Assembly: GCA_029891345.1 (NCBI GenBank) | Contig: CM057009.1 | Coordinates: forward strand, 90,195,416-90,259,415 | From: Dryococelus australis | Lineage: Eukaryota > Arthropoda > Insecta > Phasmatodea > Phasmatidae | Direction of reading: 5' to 3' | DNA: 64,000 nt | Shown: one piece after another, positions 11,721 through 22,820 of the stretch | How the letters are laid out: each line of letters opens with the position of its first letter | Position numbering within the stretch: the stretch's first letter is position 1 | Translations under genes and position numbers: made by a program | Notes under the pieces: model-generated | Database searches by the model: none | The model's input: the letters and a program-made list of their open reading frames with translations, nothing else | Told to the model about the DNA's origin: nothing

Positions 11721-14453
11721 GGCCACAGAGAACAGAAAAATATCTATCAACTTTCTGGAAATATTAAAATTGTTCGTGATTGCAGTCTTTATTTATTCTT
11801 GTTTTAGGAATTGATTTAGGAGAACATTCCCTGAAATTTTCTTCTGTGATACTCTGTAGATGATTGATTAACAAACAACATTGTTTATGTTGTGCTGACA
11901 TCGAGCACCATTTTTTTTATGTGTTTTGCATGTTTGCCTTGAAATAATTGCAGATATTGAACGCTGACATTCACCAGTCTGATGAAATTTCTTGAAGTTT
12001 CGATTTTATTATGCTTCACTTCCTTCCATCAGAAGGCCTTGGAAGTCCTAATCGGTGTAAAACAATAATTTATTGTCTCGTCGCAAAAACTGCTGTAAGT
12101 CACATTGTATGCATATATGCCACTGCCTTACACGAAAACATGTAAACGTAACAGAGGTAAATACTAATAAAATATTCTTCAGATTTAAACAATTAATCTT
12201 AATTTGCTCTCATTTTGCAGGCTGTGCAAGAAAAAATCATCAAAAAAGCTGTTTTTATATTACCGCCAAAAGAAAAAATAAGTTTTATTTCATACTCTGT
12301 ATATCAACTGCCGCCTCAGAGAAGCAAATATATTTGCTTCCTCGGATTTCTTTCAATTTGTGCATTACTATTTTAAAAATTTCTTATAGAAAATTAGAAA
12401 TAATTCACCACATTTTAAATCGTTAAAGGAGTTGTGCGAGATAATCTCAAGAAATATATTTCACAATTTCGATGACATTCATTACGGTAATTATATTTAG
12501 ATTTTGCCAATGAATACAGAGGAAAAATATTTTGAACAAATTTTAATGAGGATAGTAATATAATTTTTTTCAGTTCATTGTTACTAGCAACAAATAAAAG
12601 GATATCTGAATTATTTTTCAAGATTTAAATAATGCTTTATTTTATGATCTAATGTAATACAAAATTACAGAAATTGTGGTTTTGAATTTAATTTACAATT
12701 TAACCATTTACACTCCTCTGTCAAGCGAGGTTTATTGTTTTATAATGCACGTAAAACCACACAAGAAAATTATTTTATATTCCAGAACATCCAAAAAGCA
12801 ATGAAACACAATTATGCCAACTTACATATAATTTAACAGACAGGAACAAGACATTAAATATTTTGTAACTGGTTCAAAATTGGCGTGCAAATGGTTAAAT
12901 AACATGCTTCCAAATGTTTTCAATACATATGTATGTATGTCCTTAATTTATGAGGCTGTTTTTAACCAGCTTCAGATATACTGCTTTTGGTTTAATGTAA
13001 GCGGAGTTCTAAAATATACATACGTATAAAGGTCAACATACGTACACATATACAAAAAACACGTGTAATGAGATTGAAGAAAAAAGTGTTGTTGGTTATT
13101 ACTACAATAAATAAGCATGCACAAAGTTCTGTGTCCTTTATATTTATAAGTAAATAGGACATCGCGTGATCGTGCCGTTATAGTAACAATTACAGTGAAT
13201 TATTGACAACCGCCAAGAATTATCTTCAGGCAGCGTGCCGCCTTTGATGATATCGTGTATTTCCGACGAAGAATACACTGTTGCCGTAATTTTTGCTTGA
13301 TAAACTTCAAACTAAGTGAGTGAATTGTTTTGGTACTTCAGGTATGCGTCAGAATAATGTAGTTATAAATATGCATCATTAATTCCCAGATCTTTAATGA
13401 ACTGATGCTTACTTTTATAAGTGTGAATAGAAACAAGATTTGTGTGCCCGAAACAAAATTTTGTTGTGGTTTCGTATATCTCATCGTAAAACCAAAATGT
13501 GGAGTAAACAATTTTACTTGAATTACCAACTAAAACATACACTGAACTACTGTTAGCATCATTCAGAGATTAAATCTGACCATATTGTTATGTATGCTGA
13601 TTAACCATCATACTGAAAAATATTTTTAAGTAGGTAATAACTGAGAGAAATCAACTATATCAAGATATATGTGATGTAATATATATTATACATAAAACAT
13701 ATAAATCATGCAATATCCAAAATTTTCTTGACAAAATAAGTGTTACTTATAACAAATCACGAAAGAAAAAATATTTCTAGAAATTATTATACATATATAC
13801 CTAATGATCAATGGTGTATGCCGAATTTTATTTTAAAAATAAACTAAACACATCACTTTACAGTTTTAATACTTTTTAAGTTGTATAATGTGTGTTATAT
13901 AAAATTTCAAATGGTATTATTTGGAATTATTCTTAAAGAGTATCCAGTATTTTGTCCATTACAGTTCTGAAAGTTTATAAATATGAAAATTTGAGGGTTT
14001 AGTGTCATGGCTTGAACTAAATGAAACCTAATTAATATATTTATTTATTTATTTAGCAACGAAATAAGTTTTTGCAACTTTGTTCCCAAAAAATTGGCTT
14101 ACGTTTTTTTTGTGGTTTAAACTACTTCTAAACGAAAAAGTACATAAAATAAGTCAACATATTAAATTTATATTTTTAATTTCATGGACTTTTTATATAG
14201 TTATGACGTGACATAAAACACGTGTTCTGTAATGAGCGTTATGACAGCGTGAGTGAACGCCTCAAGCCTAGAAATGATCTTATTGCCTCCTTATACGCTG
14301 TCTGGACTCTAAGAGGGATTTGTAAAATTGTTAGAGGTACACCCTTACCATAGATAATCAAAATATATGTTTGTGTCTGAATGCATTATTGAAGATCAGT
14401 TTTTCCTACGGAAAAGAAGAAACTAAAGCTAACAATTCATGTGGCGTACAACA
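11721..14453. other. AT-rich DNA without a gene
   Basis: The longest frame (12073-12426, 117 codons, plus) is lysine- and isoleucine-rich, with no recognisable domain, and is best explained by base composition. No repeat family was recognised. Confidence 0.5.
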
Positions 14454-14815
14454 TTACCGGACTTCCTGGCGCAGCGGTGGCGCAGCGGTTTGCGCACTCG
14501 CCCCCCCCCCCCAGCCCGATCAGGGTTCGATCTCCGGCGAGTTCGTTCCCGGATTTTCGAATGTGGGAATCGTGCTGGACGATGCCGCTTGCCGGCGGGT
14601 TTTCTCGGGGTACTCCCTTTCCCCCACCCTTGCAGTCCAGTATCGCTCCATCCTAGAGTCTAATTTCATGTCATGTTCAGGGACGACGGCACCTACGGGT
14701 CCCAGCTGGAAAGCCCGTCACTCGGAGGGTGTTGCCTCGCCCTTGGTACACCCCCGGGTCCACCCCCCCCCCCCCCCCCAAATACGCATTTATTATTATT
14801 ATACCGGACTGCCTG
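14454..14815 (+). repeat. tRNA-derived SINE, type I, with target duplications
   Basis: The body (about 14469-14801) is flanked by TACCGGACTTCCTG (14455-14468) and TACCGGACTGCCTG (14802-14815), a 14-bp target duplication with one mismatch. The A box TGGCGCAGCGG is at 14478-14488 and the B box GGTTCGATCTC at 14524-14534. The core GTGGGAATCGTGCTGGACGA and the pyrimidine tract match the SINE at 4621. A 12-base C run (14501-14512) lies between the boxes, a 17-base C run at 14763-14779, and a TTATTATTATT tail closes the element. Frames reading through it are not genes. Confidence 0.93.
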
Positions 14816-16832
14816 TGTAAAAATATAAATAACAAATTTTAAGCTGTTATGACTTAATGATGATTGTATACAATCATAAATAATTTAATTTATTTTATCT
14901 TTCAGTACGTCATATTATTGTTTCTTTTTAGCGGCATGTCTCATTCTCATTTATTTATACTCAAAATTGAAATTTTTTGCAACACATTGCTTTTGTAACA
15001 AATAGTTAAAGAACGTTTAGAAACTAAGCCATTTATTTCTTTTTTTTTTTTTTTCAAAATATTCAGGTGAATATACGATCGTGTAATAAAGTTGGGCTGG
15101 CGTTTAAAAAGTAACGCCCCATAAAAGCCGTTCTCGTTTCAACACATAAACGAGTATTGGCACGCGCAAACTCAAAGTAAGGATTATGGCGCTCCATCGC
15201 CATTAACAAAAGCCGATCTACAAGCAAATGACTCATGCAACCGAAACGACGCATGTTAACATACATAAAAAACCTGTTTGAAAAAGGATAGAAACCTAAC
15301 TTTTCATCATACGTAAATCATGTACAACAAAATTTACGCAGCCTTCAATCCGTAACTTTAACCTTTACTCTTGAAAGAATAACTTGGTAAATAGAAACGA
15401 AAACAGCGTCTAATGGGTGGAACTACTAATTTTGTTAATTTAACTTTACAGTTGTAACTCGTTCCGTCATCACACTTGTATGTTAACATTATTTTTAAAA
15501 AGTTGTAAACTTAAAAAAAAAATGTAATCATAGACAACCTAGCCCATTACATTAAGTATTTTAGCAGAACAGCGCGTATATGTATGTTGTTCGCCATATA
15601 ACAGCGCTAAAATATCCGCTAAACGTGAAATTTACAATGTTTAATATTGTAATTAACTTAAATATTTGATCGAAAACAGTATGTTACACAGGGACACAGA
15701 TCCTGAATCATGTTCAATATAACCTATTTTAAACGCAGTTTCATTTCTTAACTATATTTAAATTGTTGGTGTAACATCTTGGGCTTGAAGCACTTGAGTT
15801 TTGATGTTGAGCCTGCCCTTAGCCTAGGATTTTGATTTGTGAACTTGGCACTAGAAATTTCAGAAAATTACTCATACTACAGATGATTTCCAAAAATTAA
15901 AAAAATAAAGTACTTCCTTTTAAAATATAGACTACCTCCCTATAAATTCAAAAGTCTCTTATTATGTTTACGTAATTTGTAAAAACACGTGCAGTACGTA
16001 AAATTTTACGCAATAATTGTTAGATATCCTAGACAAACTTCTAAGTTCTGTTTGGAAAACCAGATTACAGCTTCATTGATATCGATGTACATGTCAAACA
16101 ACACTTTTAAGATTGTGTTATAATGTTCAATACTCCCTAAACTCCGTGCACATTTTTAGTAAAATATAGAATTTGTCCAAAAAATTCACCGTAGTGTATG
16201 ATTTTCTATTAACTAAACAGCTAAATTCCCAATAAAGTAGAAGTACAATTGCCTGAGATATTTTAACGTTTGTAATAATTATGTCAAAAGTTTAATTTAC
16301 ATGTTGATTATTCGTGTCGCTCTATATTTCATAAAAATATTTAGTATTTCTTTTAATTTTTACTAATAGTGAATCACATCAATTCATCATTTTAGTAGTG
16401 TAATGCTTATTTAAACTCAGTGAGAGATGTATTTGTTCCAAAAACTAGGACACATTCATAAATTTCCAATAGCTAAACATTAATAACATTTTGACTGGAA
16501 AACCTAAACACAATTTAGAAAATACGTATTTAACATATAGTTTCAGTTATACATCTTCCAAATTATACACAATGCTGTTTTTAACCTGAAAATAAATGAT
16601 AATCTTCAGACGGTACGTGGACTTTCATTTACACTTTTTAAAGAGGCCCACGTTCACTTTAAATTGAACTTTTCTAAGCTACAGCATTTGAAAAGACCAC
16701 CCAGAAATATCTTATTCCGTTTAATAACCATGCAAAAGGTTCCAATTTTCATAATATGATCATCTGTCGGTCAGTAGGGACTGATACCTTCATTACTGGT
16801 ATAACTCAGTGAAAACAATCGGAGGCGGTAAA
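14816..16832. other. AT-rich DNA without a gene
   Basis: No feature recognised. Confidence 0.55.
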
Positions 16833-17308
16833 TCCACACATAGTATAAAACAAAGTCGCCTGGCCAAGTGCGTCTGTGTATTCGGCTAAGGTTTCTAACT
16901 TACTTTATGTATTTCGATGCGGTCTTCACCATCATTTAGAGAATTTCTTGAGGAAGGTTTAGGTATGCATTAATATTTAATGTATAGAGGTGTCGACGTT
17001 CTATAATAAAGTCGGGAAAAAAAACCGGTTTTCGGGCACTTACATCTCTGACCAAATTAATCTACTTCAGAACTGTACATTTAAAGAAGGTCTACAAAAA
17101 AGTCCGCGATAGCGTATGTTATTCTTTTAAGGATGACCTACAGTAATCATTTTTGTCTTTTAGGGGTTCACTTGCGAAGACTTTGTGAACAACACAGTAT
17201 TAGTACTATTTTAGTTACCTTCAGCATTTAGTGTATGTACTTGCTGTAAACCTAAAGAAAGGCCATATTTGTAAATCGCACCCGAGCGAGGCCGGGTCGG
17301 GTCGCTAG
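16833..17308 (+). mobile_element. Non-autonomous Helitron, copy H1
   Basis: Starts TCCACACATAGTATAAAACA after an A. It ends with a short hairpin (ACCCG...CGGGT, 17279-17296) followed 8 bases later by CTAG (17305-17308) and then T. This is the A-[TC...hairpin...CTAG]-T layout of rolling-circle Helitrons. Internal tracts such as TTTCGATGCGGT, GAGGAAGG and CCGCGATAGC are shared with the copy at 49574. It is 476 bp and has no Rep/helicase frame, so it depends on an autonomous partner outside the window. Confidence 0.85.
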
Positions 17309-17455
17309 TGCTGAATAAACGACGGACACGTATCGAAAATATCAGACGTTGAGCGCCAACAACAAAGGTCTTAAATGTATGGCTAAATGGCAGTAACGCT
17401 GCATAAAATTACAAATGTATAATCCCATGCTAAGAAAGTTGATTTACACAAACAC

Positions 17456-17515
17456 GTAATGGCCTAGTGGTTATGAAGGCTTACTGATCAGTTCTATTCC
17501 CTACAAGGTTTAAAA
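17456..17515 (+). repeat. tRNA-like SINE head remnant
   Basis: The A box TGGCCTAGTGG (about 17460-17470) matches consensus. A B-box-like AGTTCTATTCC follows at tRNA-like spacing with one key change. No body or tail is recognisable. It is probably an old SINE head. Confidence 0.4.
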
Positions 17516-17727
17516 TTTTTAAGTGAAGAAATCATTCATTGCGAGCTCTCGAATGAATGTCATAGGGTCGTACTGCGGATAAATGCTTGGTGAGAAACGG
17601 TAAAAGTTTTTTTTTTATATTAATATCGCATCTCAAGTAAGAAAATGTTCGTACTTTAGTCAACTGTATACAAACGGTTAAAAGGGATTGTTTCCCTTGT
17701 ATTAAGTGCAATTTTAAGACAGTGCGT

Positions 17728-18153
17728 ATAAAGGCTGTTCACGATAAAGTGACCACTTTTGAAATCAACCTTAGAAAAAAGTCACTGCTCCTGCCTACAT
17801 ATATTTTTACGGTTCCTTTAGTGACATGTGCCCAGTAAAGTTGGTAACGATGGATGGGAAGTAGTTCCGTATCTTAACGTCGAATAAAAAGTGTTAGATT
17901 ACCATTTGTGTTAGCTTAAATTATTTCTTCCTTTTCCTGTTTTTTTTAATTGCACTGAAGTATAAAAATTAGCAGATTTGTTAAATGTTTACTTTTCTAA
18001 TAATTTTACCGTTTTACTTGCCCGGCGCTTGAATAAAGTGATGATTCCTATGACCATGTTATTTTTACATAAGGCGGAAAATACCTAATGTGAAAACAAA
18101 TAGTTCTTAAGCACGGCTTTCAAAAGTGCTCATTTTATCTTGAATAGCCTATA
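17728..18153 (+). mobile_element. MITE family A, long form, copy A3
   Basis: About 425 bp. The left end is AGGCTGTTCACGATAAAGTG then ACCACTTTTGAAATCAACC. The right end is CAAAAGTGCTCATTTTATCT then TGAATAGCCTATA. The TATA edges fit a TA target. The interior (GTGACATGTGCCCAGTAAAG, TTGGTAACGATGGATGG, AGGCGGAA) matches the copies at 2715, 46936, 58932 and 59071. It has no coding capacity. Confidence 0.92.
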
Positions 18154-18857
18154 AAGAGGAATACAGTAGCTATATTTTTAAAACTATAATTGTGGCATTT
18201 TAGTCTTGAAACGTAAAACGTTCAAGGAATGTGTATAAATGAAATTACTCTGGTATACGTGGGAAAACTGCTGCCACATACATTTTTGGTGAAATTACTT
18301 TTTATTCAGTTGGTAAGTCCTATAATACGGCGACTAACGGTGACAAACTGTAGCAAACCTTCTCAGTAGTCGTCCCACGGTCTACATCAAAACCACGTAG
18401 ATTTTTGCTGTTATGCCGTAAACATGTGATAAATAATATTAATCAACATAACTTTAAAGAATTCCAAGACAACACCGTAAATTATACTTTCATATTTGAT
18501 ATTTTCAAATAAATTTCCTTGTTGTTGGGACTTTTTTCTAAGGCAGTGTTAAAACAATGCGATGTTGATTTAATATACAAAATTTCCCCTTTATTGCGTT
18601 TTTGAAGAGTTCTTTTATTCCATCCTGGGGCATGTCGTAAATAATTATGAAATTAACGTAAGAGGCCCTTTGGATATTTTAACTGAGAAAGGGTGATTTA
18701 TAATTGTGACAGGCACGAAATGGGAGACAATATTGTGGCGCTAGTCTCGCCAGGTGAGATTTTCTAGAAAGTTTCGGCTCGTCACTTAGAAGCTGAAGAA
18801 GCGAGTAGAGTACAAGAATGGCTCTGCGTTCGCAGGTGTTTTCCTAGTAGCCAAACA
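18154..18857. other. Spacer without a gene
   Basis: No recognisable feature. The last 120 bp are less AT-rich and lead into repeat R. Confidence 0.5.
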
Positions 18858-19386
18858 TTTTTGACGTAAATACGTCTTTAAATTTGCGACCATAGTGGGA
18901 GGCAAACCAGAAAATCGGACGATAATAAAATCGGGGGGAAGAGTTTTGCATTGCAGCTCCGAATCTATCGTCTGCATTCAAAATTAAATTACACAACTCG
19001 ATTGCCAAAGGTAGTATAACTTTTGACTAGGAAAAGCTATGACGGTCATTTAGGTTTCAATCGACAGCTGTCGTCAAAATCAATCGATTGCGTGTATAAA
19101 AACATTTGTTTGGCGTATTTATGGTGAAATTGTATGAGTTTAATGTAAAAAGTTAAGAAAACTGAACATAATTTCGGCCTATACACGTCAAAAAATTGAG
19201 TCAAAATACATAAATCGTATACGGTTGGAAAGAGTATCCCAAAAGCAATTCAGCGGTACCCATAAAACCCCAGCTGATCGAGCGAAACGGTGCCGGGAAC
19301 GTAAAATAAACATCAAGGCGTCCGAGCGCGTCAACGTAGACGTATTCACGCAAATAAACGGCCGTGTCCCCAACACAGATAAACCC
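18858..19386 (+). repeat. Dispersed repeat R, copy 2
   Basis: About 529 bp matching 4918-5525 over nearly its whole length, with a 108-bp gap after ATTGCCAAAG (near 19009) and about 29 extra bases near 19045. The 3' part has an open plus-strand frame (19225 onward) with a basic stretch TPADRAKRCRERKINIKASE. The aligned part of copy 1 keeps the same frame with substitutions. A basic segment of this type is reminiscent of uncharacterised transposon-encoded proteins, but I cannot assign a superfamily. Confidence 0.85.
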
Positions 19387-19813
19387 ACTTTTTTTTTTAT
19401 CTTTGGTTACTGCTCTGCATATAGGAAGGCTATTCAGGTTTTATAAAACCGGCGATTAAATTATCTTCAATAAGGGCATTAATGTCTGTACATTTACCAA
19501 TCCTGTTAAATAAAATATCTGCCTTCACCACCTACAAGGAACTCGTCTGGTTTATTCGCTATTCCCATTGAATGTTGGTGAATCTCTGTACTCCAGGTAC
19601 TGATTCCAAGTTTATTGGACGAATTCTTTACATGGTAATCGGCTTTCAACTGATTGTTACCGACTTTATTTCACTGTATACGTTGCACTGTTTTACAAGG
19701 AGATTAAAAACTCGTTTCATTAAATGTTGTCCCTTTGCCGAGGAAATGGTCTACCGGCGGTGGATTTGGTAGCTGAATATTATTCAGTAAATGATGGCGA
19801 TATATATGTACAC

Positions 19814-19847
<34 letters not shown>

Positions 19848-20541
19848 CTCATTCAAAATAGGGTGACGAAATTTGTGTAGTTTATCACTACTTTTCACTA
19901 TTAAAATTTTATATAAGGACATCTCTCTTCGTTTGCTGCGAATATACGGTCGCCTCCAAGACCGGAATATTTTTCTTCTATAGAAACTACTAATTTTAAA
20001 TAAATTACAAGATGCTTCAACATTTTTTTTTTACGTGAGACTGAAAATGTGTTATAATTCTACAAAACAAACATTTGTTTTAAAATAAGTTTTTGTTGAC
20101 TTTTTTAAAAGGTATACTTTTCGTTTATTAAAATACTTACTTTCTAAAGGGGAAAAAAAAATATTTCTCCAATTATTTTTTTATATATTTTGGTTTAATT
20201 TTATTGCAAACGAAATAATAACTTGAAACTTCTATCACAAATTACTATTCCAAATGGTTAGAATAAATATCTCGTAGCGCAATATTTTATGCATCTTCAT
20301 TACTAACATGTAAAAAATTTATTGTGCTTTTACAAACAATTTTTGGAAGCCAGTTGATGAAAACATATTTGTAGCAATACAATTTTTTTTTAATTGCAGT
20401 GAATGTTTCTTTTAATATAAAAATTAAGGCTTGTATTTGAACTTACATTATCGAGAAGTGGAAATAAATTTATTTTTATTGTGCTCTCAAAAACAGCTGC
20501 AATGAAAATAATAGCATCAAAGGGAAAATCTCTCAAATTGT
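19387..20541. other. AT-rich DNA with a short microsatellite
   Basis: Contains alternating TA/CA DNA at 19801-19847. No gene recognised. Confidence 0.55.
19801..19847. repeat. (TA)n(CA)n microsatellite
   Basis: Alternating purine-pyrimidine tract ending in eleven or so CA units. The Cys-Val-rich minus-strand frame over it is an artefact. Confidence 0.9.
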
Positions 20542-20626
20542 ATTTACAAAACGGACACACTAACCGGCACCGAGATTCGAACCAGCTCAATCTAATTTAT
20601 ACTGCACACACTTCACGACACGAATA
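20542..20626 (-). repeat. tRNA-like B box, SINE remnant
   Basis: On the minus strand CTGGTTCGAATCTCGG is a perfect B-box context (complement of about 20565-20580). The upstream A-box region is degenerate. This is probably the head of an old SINE. A functional tRNA is unlikely because no acceptor stem forms. Confidence 0.35.
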
Positions 20627-20959
20627 CTTCATCTTACACCGTAATGTTTTGCTGGGATGTTTTAATAACTCGGGCATTAATATAATATTCTTAACTGTGG
20701 GAAAAGTCGAGGTTAGTAGTAGAGATAATTATTGCATGTGAGAAGGACTTGTAGATTCAGAAGTTGCATATGTGAAGTTTTGAAATTGTATGAACCTTGC
20801 GTGGGGAAGAATACACCTGACATTGGTAACAGACAAATTACACCCCGGACAATAAAAATTGTGCACACAGAAGGATACATCGGGTCGTACTAAAACTTCG
20901 TAGAGCCAGTCATACAGAAGATTAATACACATGATCACTAGAACGGAGCAGTGGATCTG

Positions 20960-21885
20960 AGGGATGCCATCCGGTAATCTTAAATAGTGCATCGCACCAG
21001 CTAGCAACGCGATACACGCTGCATCACACTCTGGTATGACGTACAGAAGACGCAGGATGTTGTCCTGAGGCAGACGGGCCCACGATTGTTGGCTCGTGTG
21101 TTTCAAATGGTCCTGCTCACACTCGATTAGGGACTCGCCTGGAGAGTGGGCAAGCTACGCTTGCGGTTGGATATGACGGAGGAAGTCCTATGGGCGATCC
21201 GTTGTGTGTGCGGTCGGGCGGAATCCTGCTGGAATATCGTACTTGGTGACCCGGCCAAAAAAAAGTGAGCAGACAGGGGCGTAGGATCTCATCCGCATTC
21301 AGGTGGGCCGTCAATCTTCCAGGTAGCAGTATGAGAGCGGACCGGCTATCGAAGCCTATGACGCGCCAGACCATAATGCCTGTTGTGAGGGAAGTGTGCT
21401 GCTCGACAACGCGATTGGGATTGCGGTGTTCGCCAAGGGACGCCTTGGGTCCTCCACAAACTGGCGTGATGATCATCAGTCCTCATAACGAAGCGGCACT
21501 CATTACTAGACACCATACATCTCCAATCTATGGCTCTCCGCATTGCTCAAGTCTGGCACCACTGCAAACACAGCCGCCGCTGTTTCAGAGATAAAGGCAG
21601 CACACGTGAGGGGCGCTGAGATCACAGCTTCGACTTCGCAAGGCTAAATGGTATGGTTCGCAGTCACATAGGAGCCACAACTGGGTCACCGTGGGATCCC
21701 CCCGTGCCTGCGCACGATCCATCAATCTTCTAGACTGGTAGTCGGCCTTGTCCAGTCCTTCGTGTGTGGTTGCCTTCGCGTATCCACTGCTCCCAACATG
21801 GTGGGTTATTTGTAGGTATGACCACCCTGAGGTTTTGGCCGGATTACGAGTCCTCTCTCGAAGTCCGTCAATTGCGTTCTCCTTC
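20960..21885 (-). pseudogene. Decayed Tc1-like transposase
   Basis: A cut-and-paste transposase remnant recognised by family motifs scattered over all three minus frames. From the N-terminus: QLTDFERG with a downstream GG-Y segment near 21840-21880, then CWEQWIREGNHTRRTG (about 21740-21795) after a helix-turn-helix-type region. The ECRF..RTDDHHASLWRTQG segment stands where the first catalytic Asp motif (SDESRF) is expected. VEQHTSLTTGIMVWRVIGFD and LTAHLNADEILRPCLL lie near 21280-21420. FQQDSARPHT, with the second Asp, is at about 21203-21233. A degraded IE segment and LPQDNILRLLY mark the C-terminus. Several frameshifts and stops make it non-functional. It is much richer in GC than the neighbourhood. 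No terminal inverted repeats were identified. Confidence 0.85.
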
Positions 21886-22439
21886 TCTCTGTGCGCTTGC
21901 TTGGTATCGTCTAGTGGTCCTCGCGAAAATGCAGGTAGTGTCTACGACCGCTGTTCGGTGCTTGCAACGCCACCGCCGGGTGTGCGGTCAAATGCAAAAG
22001 CAACTACATGGGATCGTGTGAATACCAACAAAATTTTAAGCAATTATAGCGTAACTTCCTTTAATTATTATTCCACGTATTGGCTACTAGCAAAGTTAAT
22101 AATATTTTAACACGACAAATACACGTTTCAGCAAATAATTCGCGTAATTTAACTTCACCACAGCAACAAACAAATAAATTAAATATTGTAACTAAGCCAC
22201 TCCAATCAAGGAAGCAACTTTTCATCGTTTTAATTAACTTCTTTTGGCACTATCATCCGATTCATTCATACCAAACTATCGCTAGCCCCTCACAAAACCT
22301 AGCTATAGTACATCAAAAGTCCTGAACTTTAAAATTCAACTTCGCCACCGACCTTTTCCCGGTACAGGCAGGGGAAAGGAATGTCAAATACAGCTATGGA
22401 AACAGCTCCCAGGAGCTACCCTAGGTAAAACTGTAAAAA
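21886..22439. other. Spacer beyond the transposase remnant
   Basis: The first 130 bp may still belong to the Tc1-like element (5' untranslated part). The rest is AT-rich without a recognised feature. Confidence 0.45.
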
Positions 22440-22650
22440 TTGATGCTCAGCAGCAATAAATATTTTTGGGTTGGCGAGGAGGGGAGAAAGGGTTGCCTTC
22501 TCCTTCCCACCGCACTGCAAATGAAAACCGTATGGGTGGCCAAGGGCCCTCACAAGGGTCCGATCCACCCCCGCGCTGAGGGAGTAGCGTCCCAGTGACG
22601 TGAAACGGCGGGATGTGCAAACCAGCTCGCACTCTCGCTGTTTTCATAAT
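22440..22650. other. GC-raised block, unclassified
   Basis: About 210 bp with CCCTCACAAGGGTCCGATCC-like composition, unlike the flanks. A 66-codon minus frame is present but not recognisable. It may be an old retroposon. Confidence 0.3.
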
Positions 22651-22754
22651 ATCGTGCTTGTCGCGTGGTTTCTTCGTTGTGCGCTATTTCTATTGTCCCC
22701 TAGTGTATTAATTTATAAGTCTGTCCAATTAGTTACAAAAATAACTGGGCGGGT

Positions 22755-22755
22755 A

Positions 22756-22819
<64 letters not shown>
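22755..22819. repeat. (TA)n(GA)n microsatellite
   Basis: TA units to 22780 pass directly into GA units to 22819. Frames reading Tyr-Ile then Arg-Glu are artefacts. Confidence 0.95.

Positions 22820-22820
<1 letters not shown>

Noticed and set aside
12073-12426. A 117-codon plus frame
   Set aside because: AT-driven composition, no domain, no flanking gene signals.
19704-19922. A Cys/Val-rich minus frame
   Set aside because: It is a translation of the CA microsatellite.
20565-20580. A minus-strand tRNA gene around a perfect B box
   Set aside because: No matching A box or acceptor stem. Kept only as a SINE remnant.
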